NCBI GenBank assembly: GCA_017993505.1
Contig: JAGOMP010000002.1
Span: 1-64,000 of the forward strand
Length of the DNA stretch: 64,000 nucleotides
Reading direction: 5' to 3'
Source: Planctomycetota bacterium
GTDB lineage: Bacteria; Planctomycetota; Uabimicrobiia; Uabimicrobiales; JABWCH01
This document shows, piece after piece, positions 48,401-57,432 of this stretch. Under the pieces are notes generated by a model. The model saw only the letters and a list, made by a program, of their open reading frames with translations, did no database searches and was not told where the DNA came from. Each line of letters starts with the position of its first letter. Positions within the stretch are counted from its first letter, which is position 1. Made by a program: the position numbers and the translations under genes.

Positions 48401-49397
48401 GCTACAGGGTAAGAGAGCGGCAGGGAAGAAAAAAGAATACAATACAAATAATCAAGCAATGTTTCAAGAAGATATTCAAAATAAATTGAACACTGTTTCT
48501 AGTCAAGTACAACCCTATGCAGCATATGCTCATATTATGATGGAATCATATGAAAAAATGGATGCATTACCAAAACTAACATGTTTTCCTACAAAAGAAC
48601 AAAAATGGGGTGCATTGTATGGATATGAAAAAATTTTATATTATGATTTTCCAGAATTGCCTATACAATGGAATTTACAAAAAAAATATACAATGTTTTT
48701 AGAACAATTGTACATAATTTTACAACAAAGTGTGGGAATTCATCGTAAAGATTGCAAACTCTCTACCAAAGCATTTGATTCTTTTAGAATTCCACCAACT
48801 CCAAAACATCTACAGGATTTTATAGATGCCTTGACGTACTCCATTCAAATTGCACCAGAAATACAAGACATAGCACCAGAAATAGCTGGCTCTATGAATA
48901 GTATCTATGATTCTATTTTGTTGCAACGATATTTAGAACGAGCCCTTGTCTATCTAGTTACTTCACAAAAATATAGAGACAACAACAAAGATAGAGATAA
49001 CAACAAAGATAAAAATAACAATAAAGATAAAAATAACAACAAAGACAAAAACAAAGATAATAACAAAGATAAAGATAACAACAAAAAACAAGCAAAAAAT
49101 AATGCAATCCTAGCATTAAACGACATAGAATTTGTCATACAACACGATAAGACTACACGAATCCTTCAAAAATACTATGCCTTGATTCTTTATAATGCAT
49201 TGCAATATAAAGAAAAAGACAAAAAAATAGACAAAGCTAAGGTAAAAGAACAACTAGAATATGCAAAAATGTTGTATCCTTGGGATGAAGACATTATCCA
49301 AGCATATAATAACATCATACCAAGTAATGATATAGAACAAACTCATGATACATCCTCAGAATATAAAGATATAGATTGGATTTTTCCACAATACTAA
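45417..49397 (+). CDS. Receptor Ser/Thr protein kinase, type B, array copy 4
   Basis: 1326 residues. The type B kinase has all catalytic motifs (ALKVIL, HRDVKSTNILV, DFGIAKAKD, MSPEQARGMT) and a TM helix near 300-318. Ectodomain boxes are SQLQTQFSMHIDHIQEAC, TPWDATLYK, FFRFLAAYVLSICKEEKARDALEE, WGALYGYEKILYYDFPELP and YLERALVYLVTSQK. Its middle part (ENNLEHLTDNLLHKDISLF ... MIETLIWHKNMDNNSKPFF) pairs best with copy 6. Between YLVTSQK and the last helix it has a 35-residue Asn/Lys/Asp-rich insert. Only 15 bases separate it from copy 3. Confidence 0.92.
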   Translation: MQFTGLENVQQIDQYILKKEISRGGMGVVYLAEDIQLHRPTALKVILKQSENDSTISIKRFHREMEVMGKLSHPYVIQIYTAGVFQNNPYIAMEYVEGVPILEYVQHLPENDFISIATLIQKILQAFSYIHSKQLVHRDVKSTNILVRPNGNPVVLDFGIAKAKDTKTLTATGTIMGSLNMSPEQARGMTRNVNHQSDIYSLGTILYEILTKQPVVQSNSFIELLKEIIYKDPILPSQWNPSIPPMLEYITLKSLEKKQQKRYASALLMEKDLIKFLQNTDQKKPSLYLYKKQYKKHFQKIIIFSVCLIFILIGYFYFPSFPSQQKTTKNLSMIILCENVFSQLQTQFSMHIDHIQEACNDPSVYTDLFKNITETTQYKNIKNNERYSHNLEQRLQQTPWDATLYKESAFLLTEMAKMYFENHQKEKAQEYQKKAEKKLRIYFSIRPYNRKIFTQFAEPYMYILNSNTLKEDLYVSQEFFNVSTLSLGILKFSDLFPYLEICTTYLQKEKSTWNRDKFELCKKLFQNKDHNILLQNILTPLLLAPEFCKLYQEDKEIRELFQQKREQAIQNHDIQKPIKQLLAYYYLTRDTEYLSYIFTYTNKYIPTLHYILNQDEEYFFRFLAAYVLSICKEEKARDALEETMENDENNLDSAILSYICAKKMNPQMEHPSFLNDIPTNIADTTKLIFLQYILEISDKEKKSDITDKYISPYIQDKNPNIILLAMYFMLKTLAPEYPQKLELKTPKQKQEYAEQNKEYAKNIQQIWEIIKAQEERHILLFLSLANKFFNVIEPIYAIDKNIITDIQSILEQTQNPDIQENALKFLQYYLADKYETIARTWLQKEYLEESVQLFLISSIENNLEHLTDNLLHKDISLFNKLSILESMIKAKTNSIFNENEYNKDMVFVIKLVNDIIDYIKMIETLIWHKNMDNNSKPFFIYLLSALPNISLVYDIKIKLLDSENEEAQKAILLGLSTYPFLGHYYSEISFMKPRKLQGKRAAGKKKEYNTNNQAMFQEDIQNKLNTVSSQVQPYAAYAHIMMESYEKMDALPKLTCFPTKEQKWGALYGYEKILYYDFPELPIQWNLQKKYTMFLEQLYIILQQSVGIHRKDCKLSTKAFDSFRIPPTPKHLQDFIDALTYSIQIAPEIQDIAPEIAGSMNSIYDSILLQRYLERALVYLVTSQKYRDNNKDRDNNKDKNNNKDKNNNKDKNKDNNKDKDNNKKQAKNNAILALNDIEFVIQHDKTTRILQKYYALILYNALQYKEKDKKIDKAKVKEQLEYAKMLYPWDEDIIQAYNNIIPSNDIEQTHDTSSEYKDIDWIFPQY
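48978..49089 (+). repeat. In-frame Asn-Lys-Asp microsatellite in copy 4
   Basis: Repeats of roughly aacaacaaagat (6- to 15-bp variants) encode DNNKDRDNNKDKNNNKDK-like sequence. Sister genes have only YRDKEK or similar here, so this is a length-variable insert at a surface-exposed helix junction. Confidence 0.85.
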
Positions 49398-49413
49398 AAA
49401 AAGCGAGAAAAAT

Positions 49414-52400
49414 ATGGATTCTGAAATTTCTAAGCTTGAATCTATTACAAAAATCAAACATTATGAAATCAAAAAAGAAATTAGTCGTGGTGGAATGGGA
49501 GTAGTGTATTTAGCAGAAGATACAAAACTTTCTCGAAATGTTGCTATAAAAATTATTTTAAGTACAAGTCAGGCCATTTATTATAAACGTTTTCAACGAG
49601 AAGCAATGATATATGCGAGTTTATCTCACCCCAATATTGTAAAAATCTATGATGTTGGCATATATAAAAATAAGCCCTATATTATTATGGAATACATCCA
49701 AGGCAAACCCATTCTTCAATATATTAAAGAACAGCAACATGTTGATTATAGGGAACATGCCAATCTCCTTTCACAAATTGCCCAAGCTGTACATTATATC
49801 CATAAAAAAAACATTATCCACCGTGACATTAAATCAGATAATATTCTTGTCAAAGAAAATGGTACACCTGTGTTAATAGATTTTGGCATTGCCAGAGATT
49901 GTTCTAAAACAACTTTCCAAGAAAAATTAACACAAACAGGTTCTCTCTTAGGTACAGTCAACATCATGTCTCCAGAACAAGCACTTGGGGATAAAATAGA
50001 TTATCGCACTGATATATATTCTTTAGGCACTGTATTGTATCAACTTTGTACTGGTCAATATCCTTTTGACATGAGTGATACATATTCTACGTTATGTGCT
50101 ATCACAACAGACCAACCTATTACACCTTCTACGTTCAAACCTGACATCCCAAAATCATTAGACCAAATCATTTTGCGATGCTTAGAAAAAAAACCAGAAA
50201 ATAGATATAAAACTGCACAACATCTAGCAAATGATTTAAAACAATTCTTTTACAAAAAAGATACAACAAATACATTGTATGGTCTTCAACTACAATACAA
50301 AGCAAAAAGAAGAAAAACGATTTTTATATTGTCTAGTTTTATTTTTATAATGTGCATGGCTGGATCATATTTTTTCCTACAACAACTCAATATACTACAA
50401 AAAACAACAGAAGATCTTTCTATGATCATTGCATGTGAAAATACATTGTCTCAATTACAATTACAATTTTCTATGCACATAGACTATATACAAGAAGCAT
50501 GCCACGAACCTAGCATATACACCAATTTATTTAAAAACATAACAAAAAGTACACAGTATGAGAATACAAAAAACAATGAACGATATTTACATAATCTGGA
50601 ACAACGTCTTGAACAAACACCTTGGGATGCTACATTATATAAAGATAGTATGGTTTTTTTCACAGAAATGGCAAAGGTACATTTTGAAAATCATGAAACA
50701 GAAAAAGCAAAAGAGTATCAAAAACAAGCAGAAAAAAAATTGCGTATATATTTCAGCATCCAATCTTTCAATCAAAAAATTTTTACTCAATTTGCAGAAC
50801 AATACCTTGATATATTAAATAGTAGTACGATACAGGAAGATTTATATGTATCACAAGAGTTTATCAACGTTGCTATGTTATCTTCTGATATCCTTGAATT
50901 GTCAGATTTATTTCCTTATGCAAATATTTGTACAACGTACCTCCAAAAAGAAAAATCAACATGGAATAAGGACAAATTTGATGTATGTAAAAAAATATTC
51001 CAAGATAAAGCATCTAAACATAATATTTTACTACAAAACATATTAACACCTCTTTTATTAGCTCCAGAATTTTGTAAATTATACCAAGAAGACAAAGACA
51101 TTCGTGAACTTTTTCAACAAAAACGGGAACAAGCTATCCAACATCATGATATCCAAACGCCCATAAAACAATTATTAGCATATTATTATCTTACACGAGA
51201 CACAGAATATTTAAGCTATATTTTCACATATACCAATAAATATATTCCTACATTGCATGATATTTTAAATCAAGATGAGGAATATTTTTTTCGCTTTTTA
51301 GCTGCCTATGTACTTAGCATTTGTAAAGAAAAGGAAGCAAAAGACGATTTAGAAAAAATTATAAAAAATTGGATAGATAATATAGATAGTGCTATTCTAT
51401 CATATGTTTGTGCAAAAAAAATGGACTTGCAAATAGAATACCCTAACTTTCTGAATATTGTTCCAACAAACATTGCAGATACTACTAATTTCATATTTTT
51501 ACAATATGTCTTAGAAATAGCAGATAAAGATAAAATAAAAGATGTAATTGACGAATACATTCCAATATATCTGCAAGATAAAAATCCAAATATTATTTTA
51601 TTGGCTCTGTATTGCATATTAAGAATAATGGTTTCAGAGGATGCAAGAAAATTACAAATAAACACGCCTGAGCAAAAAAAAGAATATAAAAAGCAAACAA
51701 AAGAATATGCAAGAAAAATTCAACAAATATGGAAAACAATCAAAACACACGAAGAAAAACACATCCTTTTTTTTATCATCCTTGCCAATAAATTTTCAGA
51801 TGTTATAAAACAAATCCATGCAATGGACAAAAATATCATCAAAGATATACATAGTATACTAGAACAAACGCAAAATCCTGATATACAAGAAAATGCTTTA
51901 AAATTTTTACAACATTATTCTGCAAATGAATATGAAAATATTGCTAAAACTTGGTTAAAAAAAGATCATTTAGAGGAAAATGTAAAATTATTTTTAATCT
52001 CTTCCATAAAAAATCAACCAATAGATTTTGAATATATATTAAAAAGTAAAGATATTTCTTTATATAGTAAAATATTATTATTATATACTATATTTAAAAC
52101 AAAAGAAAAAAATGTTTCCCAATTATTCATACAAGATAAAAATATAGACCTCATTCTAGGAACAATGAACGATTTTTTAAAGGATATTAACAAGATAGAA
52201 GATTTAATATTGAAGAAAGATATAGACAATAGAACAAAACCTTTTTATATTTATATTATGGTAATGTTACCTAATGTTTCCCCTATATATAATGTAAAAA
52301 TAAAATTATTATATTCTCCGAATGAAGTGGATCAAAAAGCTATTCTTCTTAGTCTTGGTTCTTATCCATATTTGGGACATATTTATAATGCTGGGATATC

Positions 52401-53298
52401 TATCCTAAAACCAAAGAAGAAACAGAGAAAAAAAGAGGAAATAAAGAAAAAACAAAACGCAACAAATAATCAAGCAATGTTTCAAGAAGATATTCAAGAT
52501 AAATTAAACACTGTTTCTAAGACAATACAACCATATACAGCATATGCTCATGTTATGATGGAATCATATGAAAAAATGGATGCATTACCAAAACTAACAT
52601 GTTTTCCTACAAAAGAACAAAAATGGGGGGCATTTTATGGATATGAAAACATTTTATATTATGATTTCCCAGAATTACCTATACAATGGAATTTGCAAAA
52701 AAAATATGATAAGTTTTTACAACAACTATATATGATTTTACAGCAGAATATTGGGTCTACCCATGAAGATTGCAAACTCTATCCAAAAGAATTTCATTTT
52801 TTTCCAATTCCACCAACTCCAAAACATATACAAAATTTTATAGATGTTTTGACATATTCAATCCAAATCGCACCAGAAATCAAAGACATAGCACCAGAAA
52901 TCGCAGGCTCTATGAATAGTATCTATGATTCTATTCTATTACAACGATATTTAGAACGAGCCATTGTCTATCTAGTTGCTTCTAAAAAAGACAACAATAA
53001 AGATAAAGCAGACTATGCATTGAAAGCACTGAACGACATAGAATTAGTCATACAACACGATAAAACTACACGCATCCTTCAAAAATACTATGCTTTAATT
53101 TTACATAATGCATTGCAATATAAAGATATAGACAAAAAAATAAACAAAGATAAGGTACAAGAACAATTAGAATATGCAAAAATGTTGTATCCTTGGGATG
53201 AAGATATTATGCAAGCATATAATAACATAGGCCAAAGTAAAGACATATCTTCTGAATATAAATCTAAAGATATAGATTGGATTTTCCCACAATACTAA
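49414..53298 (+). CDS. Receptor Ser/Thr protein kinase, type A, array copy 5
   Basis: 1294 residues. The kinase, residues 3-286, is identical to copy 2. Then come QYKAKRRK and a TM helix (about 303-323, IFILSSFIFIMCMAGSYFFL). The ectodomain is its own mosaic: the middle (LLAYYYLTRDTEYLSYIF) is like copies 4 and 6, and the 3' part (SANEYENIAKTWLKKDHLEENVKLF, KKKQRKKEEIKKKQ) is like copy 3. It ends SKDIDWIFPQY. The leader (aaaaaagcgagaaaaat) is of the type B kind although the coding start is type A, which places one exchange point at the start codon. Confidence 0.92.
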   Translation: MDSEISKLESITKIKHYEIKKEISRGGMGVVYLAEDTKLSRNVAIKIILSTSQAIYYKRFQREAMIYASLSHPNIVKIYDVGIYKNKPYIIMEYIQGKPILQYIKEQQHVDYREHANLLSQIAQAVHYIHKKNIIHRDIKSDNILVKENGTPVLIDFGIARDCSKTTFQEKLTQTGSLLGTVNIMSPEQALGDKIDYRTDIYSLGTVLYQLCTGQYPFDMSDTYSTLCAITTDQPITPSTFKPDIPKSLDQIILRCLEKKPENRYKTAQHLANDLKQFFYKKDTTNTLYGLQLQYKAKRRKTIFILSSFIFIMCMAGSYFFLQQLNILQKTTEDLSMIIACENTLSQLQLQFSMHIDYIQEACHEPSIYTNLFKNITKSTQYENTKNNERYLHNLEQRLEQTPWDATLYKDSMVFFTEMAKVHFENHETEKAKEYQKQAEKKLRIYFSIQSFNQKIFTQFAEQYLDILNSSTIQEDLYVSQEFINVAMLSSDILELSDLFPYANICTTYLQKEKSTWNKDKFDVCKKIFQDKASKHNILLQNILTPLLLAPEFCKLYQEDKDIRELFQQKREQAIQHHDIQTPIKQLLAYYYLTRDTEYLSYIFTYTNKYIPTLHDILNQDEEYFFRFLAAYVLSICKEKEAKDDLEKIIKNWIDNIDSAILSYVCAKKMDLQIEYPNFLNIVPTNIADTTNFIFLQYVLEIADKDKIKDVIDEYIPIYLQDKNPNIILLALYCILRIMVSEDARKLQINTPEQKKEYKKQTKEYARKIQQIWKTIKTHEEKHILFFIILANKFSDVIKQIHAMDKNIIKDIHSILEQTQNPDIQENALKFLQHYSANEYENIAKTWLKKDHLEENVKLFLISSIKNQPIDFEYILKSKDISLYSKILLLYTIFKTKEKNVSQLFIQDKNIDLILGTMNDFLKDINKIEDLILKKDIDNRTKPFYIYIMVMLPNVSPIYNVKIKLLYSPNEVDQKAILLSLGSYPYLGHIYNAGISILKPKKKQRKKEEIKKKQNATNNQAMFQEDIQDKLNTVSKTIQPYTAYAHVMMESYEKMDALPKLTCFPTKEQKWGAFYGYENILYYDFPELPIQWNLQKKYDKFLQQLYMILQQNIGSTHEDCKLYPKEFHFFPIPPTPKHIQNFIDVLTYSIQIAPEIKDIAPEIAGSMNSIYDSILLQRYLERAIVYLVASKKDNNKDKADYALKALNDIELVIQHDKTTRILQKYYALILHNALQYKDIDKKINKDKVQEQLEYAKMLYPWDEDIMQAYNNIGQSKDISSEYKSKDIDWIFPQY

Positions 53299-53346
53299 AA
53301 CATAAAAACGCATCTAAAGATATAGATTGGATTTTCCCACAATACT
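53299..53346 (+). pseudogene. Orphan copy of the array 3' tail (scar) before copy 6
   Basis: Directly after copy 5's stop, a second fragment encodes SKDIDWIFPQY and a stop. Its 5' flank (acataaaaacgcatc) resembles the flank of the scar before copy 3 (atataaaaatgcatc), suggesting a common rearrangement process. Confidence 0.7.
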
Positions 53347-53365
53347 AAAAAAAGCGAGAAAAACC

Positions 53366-56300
53366 ATGCAATTTACTGGATTAGAAAATGTACAACAGAT
53401 CGATCAATATATTTTAAAAAAAGAAATCAGTCGTGGCGGAATGGGAGTTGTATATTTAGCAGAAGATATACAGCTCCATCGTCCCACTGCATTAAAAGTC
53501 ATTTTAAAACAATCAGAAAACGATAGCACCATTAGTATCAAACGATTTCATAGAGAAATGGAAGTCATGGGGAAATTAAGCCATCCATATGTTATTCAGA
53601 TTTATACGGCTGGTATGTTTCAAAACAATCCATATATTGCTATGGAATATGTAGATGGCATCCCTCTTTTAGAATATACTCAACAACTACCAGAAAACGA
53701 TTTTATTTCTATTGCAACATTAATGCAAAAAATCCTACAAGCTTTTTCCTACATTCACTCCAAACAATTAGTGCATAGAGATGTAAAATCTACAAATATA
53801 CTTGTCCGCTCCAATGGAGACCCTGTTATATTGGATTTTGGACTTACTAAAGCAAAAGATATAAAAACATTAACTGCTACTGGTACCATTATTGGTTCTT
53901 TAAACATGTCACCTGAACAAGCCAAAGGAATGACTAGAAATGTAAACCACCAATCAGACATTTATTCTTTAGGAACACTTTTATATGAAATCTTAACAAA
54001 ACAACCTATTGTACAAGCTAACTCCTTTATGGAATTAATAAAAAAAATCATCTCTGAAGACCCTATTCTCCCTTCTCAATGGAATCCTTCTATTCCGCCT
54101 ATGTTAGATTACATTACATTAAAATCTTTAGAAAAACAACAACAAAAACGATATGCTTCTGCCTTATTAATGGAAAAAGATTTGATAAAATTTTTACAAA
54201 ATACAAATCTGAAAAAACCTTCCTTATATTTATATAAAAAACAATATAAAAAATATTTTCAAAAAATAATAATTTTGAATCTTTGTTTAATATTAATTCT
54301 ATTAGGATATTTTTACTTTCCATCTTTTCAAAATAAACAAAAAACAACAATGGATGTTTCTATGATGATTTCTTTGGAAAATACACTTTCCCAATTACAA
54401 ACACAATTTTCTATACATATAGAACATATACAAGAAGCATGCCATGATCCTATCGTATACACAAATTTATTTAAAAATATAACAGAAAGTACACAATATA
54501 AGAATATAAAAAATAATGAACGATATTTGCACAATCTGGAACAACGTCTCCAACAAACGCCTTGGGATGCTACATTATATAAAGATAGTACACTTTTGCT
54601 CACAGAAATGGCAAAAATGCATTTTGAAAATCATGAAACAGAAAAAGCAAAAGAGTACCAAAAAAAAGCAGAAAAAAAATTGCGTACATATTTTAGTATC
54701 CAACCTTACAATCGAAAAATCTTTACTCAATTTGCAGAATCGTACATTTATATATTAGATAGTAATACGATAAAAGAAGATTTATACGTATCGCAAGAAT
54801 TTTTCAATGTAAGTATATTATCTTTAGAAATCTTTGGATTATCAAATTTATTTCCTTATTTAGATATTTGTAGAACGTACCTACAAAAAGAAAAATCAAC
54901 ATGGAATAAGGATAAATTTAACTTATATAAAGAATCATTCCAAAAGAAAACCCACAATATTTTACTACGAAATATATTAACGCCCCTTGTATTATCTCCA
55001 GAATTTTGCAAATTGTACCAAGAAGACAAAGAAATTCGTGAACTTTTTCAACAAGAACGAGAACAAGCTATACAAAATCATGATATACAAAAGCCCATAA
55101 AACAATTATTAGCGTATTATTATCTTACACGAGACACAGAGTATTTAAGCTATATTTTCACATATACTAATAAATATATTCCTACATTGCATTATATTTT
55201 AAATCAAGATGAAGAATATTTTTTCCGCTTTTTAGCAGCCTATGTTCTTAGTATTTGTAAAGAAGAACAAGGCAAGGATGAACAAGGCAAAGATGAACAA
55301 GGCAAGGATGAACAAGGCAAGGATGAACAAGGCAAAGATGAACAAGGCAAAGATGAACAAGGCAAGGATGAACAAGGCAAGGATGAACAAATAAAAGATG
55401 CAAAAGACGCTTTAGAGAAAACTATGAGAAACTGGGTAGATAATATAGATAGTGCTCTCTTATCATATATTTGTGCAAAAAAAATAGATTTACAGATAGA
55501 ATATCCTGATTTTCTATATGATATTCCATCAAACATCACAGACACTACAAAATTAATATTTTTGCAATATCTTTTAAGTATGTCGAATAAAAATAAAGCT
55601 GAGGACATTATCTATAAATATGTTCCACAATATTTGCAAGATGAAAATCCAAATATTGTTTTATTGGCAATGTATTGCATATTAAGAACAATGGTGCCAA
55701 AGGATGCAAAGGAAATACAAATAAGTACACCAGACCAAAAAAAAGGATATGCAAAAACAATTCAACAAATATGGGAAATAGTCAAAACACAAGAAGAAAA
55801 ACACATCCTTCTTTTTTTAAGTATTTCCAATAAATTTTCCAATTTCATAAAACTGAACGATGCAATGGAAAAAAATATAATCACAGATATATATCATATA
55901 TTAAACAAAACTCAAAATCCTGATATTCAAGAAAATGCTTTAAAATTCTTACAACATTATTCTGAGTATGAATATGAAAACATTGCCAAAACTTGGTTAC
56001 AGAAAGATCACTTAGAGGAAAGCATACAATTATTTTTAATCTCTTCTATAGAGAACAATCTAGATGCTCTTATGAATATTTTACTAAATAAAAAGATTTC
56101 TTTATTTAGTAAAATATTTCTATTAAAATCTATGATTGAATCAAAAGCAAAAAGTATTCTTGCTGAAAGTGAACAATATAAGAATATAGAATTTATTATA
56201 AAAATAATAAACGATATTGTAAATTATACTAAAATGATAAAAAAATTAATATGGCACCAAAATATAGACAATAAATCAAAACCTTTTTATGTTTATCTTT

Positions 56301-57415
56301 TAATAGTATTACCCAATATTCCCCCTGTATATGACATAAAAACAGAGTTGTTATATTCTGAGAATGAAGAGGATCAAAAACCTATTCTTCTTAGTCTTGG
56401 TTCTTATCCATTTTTAGGATATTATAATAAACCTCTATCTTATATGAAAATAAAGAAGAAACCGAGGAAGGTGAAAAAAGAGGAGAGCAAAAAGAACCAA
56501 GAAGAAACAAATAATAAAGCAATGTTTCAAGAAGATATTCAAAACAAGTTAAAAATTGTTTCTAAGACAGTACAGCCATATGTAGCATATGCTTATGTTA
56601 TGATGGAATCATATTTAGAAATAGATCAATTACCAAAACCAGAATGTTTTACTACAAAAGAACAAAAATGGGGGGCATTTTATGGATATGAAAAAATTTT
56701 ATATTATGATTTTCCAGAATTACCTATGCAATGGAATTTACAAAAAAAATATGAAATGTTTTTAGAACAATTGTATATAATTCTACAACAAAGTGTAGGC
56801 TCTACTCATAAAGATTGTAAAATTTTTCCACGAGAATTTAATTCTTTTAAAATTCAAGCAACTCCAAAAAATCTACAAAATTTCATAGATATTTTAACCT
56901 ATATCATTCAAATAGCTCCAGAAATCGCAGACATAGCACCAGAAATCGCCAGTTCTATGAATAGTATCTATGATTCTATTCTATTGCAACGATATTTAGA
57001 ACGAGCCCTTGTCTATCTAGTTACTTCAAAAAAAGAAAAAAACAAAGAAAAAGCAATCCTAGCATTAAAGGATATAGAATTTGTAATACAACACGACAAA
57101 ACTACACGAATCCTTCAAAAATACTATGCCTTGATTCTTTATAATATGTTGCAATATAAAGATATAGACAAAGAAGAAAAAAATAAAGAAATAGACAAAG
57201 CTAAGGTAAAAGAACAATTAGAATATGCAAAAATGTTGTATCCTTGGGATGAAGACATTATCCAAGCATACAATGATATAGAAAAAAATAACGATATAGA
57301 ACATACTAATAACATAGAAAAAAATAATAACATAGAAAAAAATAATAACATAGAAAAAAATAATGATACATCCTCAAAATATAAAGATATAGATTGGATT
57401 TTTCCACAATACTAA
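53366..57415 (+). CDS. Receptor Ser/Thr protein kinase, type B, array copy 6
   Basis: The start at 53366 (MQFTGLEN) is chosen with the leader GCGAGAAAAACC; a frame-open ATG at 53327 lies in the preceding scar. 1349 residues. The kinase motifs are intact, with DFGLTKAKD as a slightly unusual DFG+1/+2. TM about 300-318. The ectodomain has the family boxes and two low-complexity inserts. One is eight EQGKD units right after FFRFLAAYVLSICKE; the other is an EKNNNI-type repeat just before the DIDWIFPQY tail. The middle part pairs with copy 4. Confidence 0.92.
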   Translation: MQFTGLENVQQIDQYILKKEISRGGMGVVYLAEDIQLHRPTALKVILKQSENDSTISIKRFHREMEVMGKLSHPYVIQIYTAGMFQNNPYIAMEYVDGIPLLEYTQQLPENDFISIATLMQKILQAFSYIHSKQLVHRDVKSTNILVRSNGDPVILDFGLTKAKDIKTLTATGTIIGSLNMSPEQAKGMTRNVNHQSDIYSLGTLLYEILTKQPIVQANSFMELIKKIISEDPILPSQWNPSIPPMLDYITLKSLEKQQQKRYASALLMEKDLIKFLQNTNLKKPSLYLYKKQYKKYFQKIIILNLCLILILLGYFYFPSFQNKQKTTMDVSMMISLENTLSQLQTQFSIHIEHIQEACHDPIVYTNLFKNITESTQYKNIKNNERYLHNLEQRLQQTPWDATLYKDSTLLLTEMAKMHFENHETEKAKEYQKKAEKKLRTYFSIQPYNRKIFTQFAESYIYILDSNTIKEDLYVSQEFFNVSILSLEIFGLSNLFPYLDICRTYLQKEKSTWNKDKFNLYKESFQKKTHNILLRNILTPLVLSPEFCKLYQEDKEIRELFQQEREQAIQNHDIQKPIKQLLAYYYLTRDTEYLSYIFTYTNKYIPTLHYILNQDEEYFFRFLAAYVLSICKEEQGKDEQGKDEQGKDEQGKDEQGKDEQGKDEQGKDEQGKDEQIKDAKDALEKTMRNWVDNIDSALLSYICAKKIDLQIEYPDFLYDIPSNITDTTKLIFLQYLLSMSNKNKAEDIIYKYVPQYLQDENPNIVLLAMYCILRTMVPKDAKEIQISTPDQKKGYAKTIQQIWEIVKTQEEKHILLFLSISNKFSNFIKLNDAMEKNIITDIYHILNKTQNPDIQENALKFLQHYSEYEYENIAKTWLQKDHLEESIQLFLISSIENNLDALMNILLNKKISLFSKIFLLKSMIESKAKSILAESEQYKNIEFIIKIINDIVNYTKMIKKLIWHQNIDNKSKPFYVYLLIVLPNIPPVYDIKTELLYSENEEDQKPILLSLGSYPFLGYYNKPLSYMKIKKKPRKVKKEESKKNQEETNNKAMFQEDIQNKLKIVSKTVQPYVAYAYVMMESYLEIDQLPKPECFTTKEQKWGAFYGYEKILYYDFPELPMQWNLQKKYEMFLEQLYIILQQSVGSTHKDCKIFPREFNSFKIQATPKNLQNFIDILTYIIQIAPEIADIAPEIASSMNSIYDSILLQRYLERALVYLVTSKKEKNKEKAILALKDIEFVIQHDKTTRILQKYYALILYNMLQYKDIDKEEKNKEIDKAKVKEQLEYAKMLYPWDEDIIQAYNDIEKNNDIEHTNNIEKNNNIEKNNNIEKNNDTSSKYKDIDWIFPQY
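55265..55384 (+). repeat. Eight 15-bp in-frame repeats (EQGKD) in copy 6
   Basis: Eight units gaacaaggcaa(g/a)gat sit after the conserved LSICKE helix; a ninth, diverged unit (EQIKD) follows. All other copies lack it. G/A variation alternates, so part of the tract grew in blocks of more than one unit. Confidence 0.95.
57311..57364 (+). repeat. Three perfect 18-bp repeats near the end of copy 6
   Basis: Units aacatagaaaaaaataat at 57311-57328, 57329-57346 and 57347-57364 encode NIEKNN. Each contains an A7 tract that keeps its frame, unlike the A7 tracts in the two frameshifted genes. Confidence 0.92.
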
Positions 57416-57432
57416 AAAAAGCGAGAAAAACC

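Noticed and set aside
57394-57432. Upstream start for kinase copy 7 (and likewise 53327-53365 for copy 6)
   Set aside because: The extra residues come from the 3' tail of the previous gene or scar read in another frame; the MQFTGL start matches copies 3 and 4.
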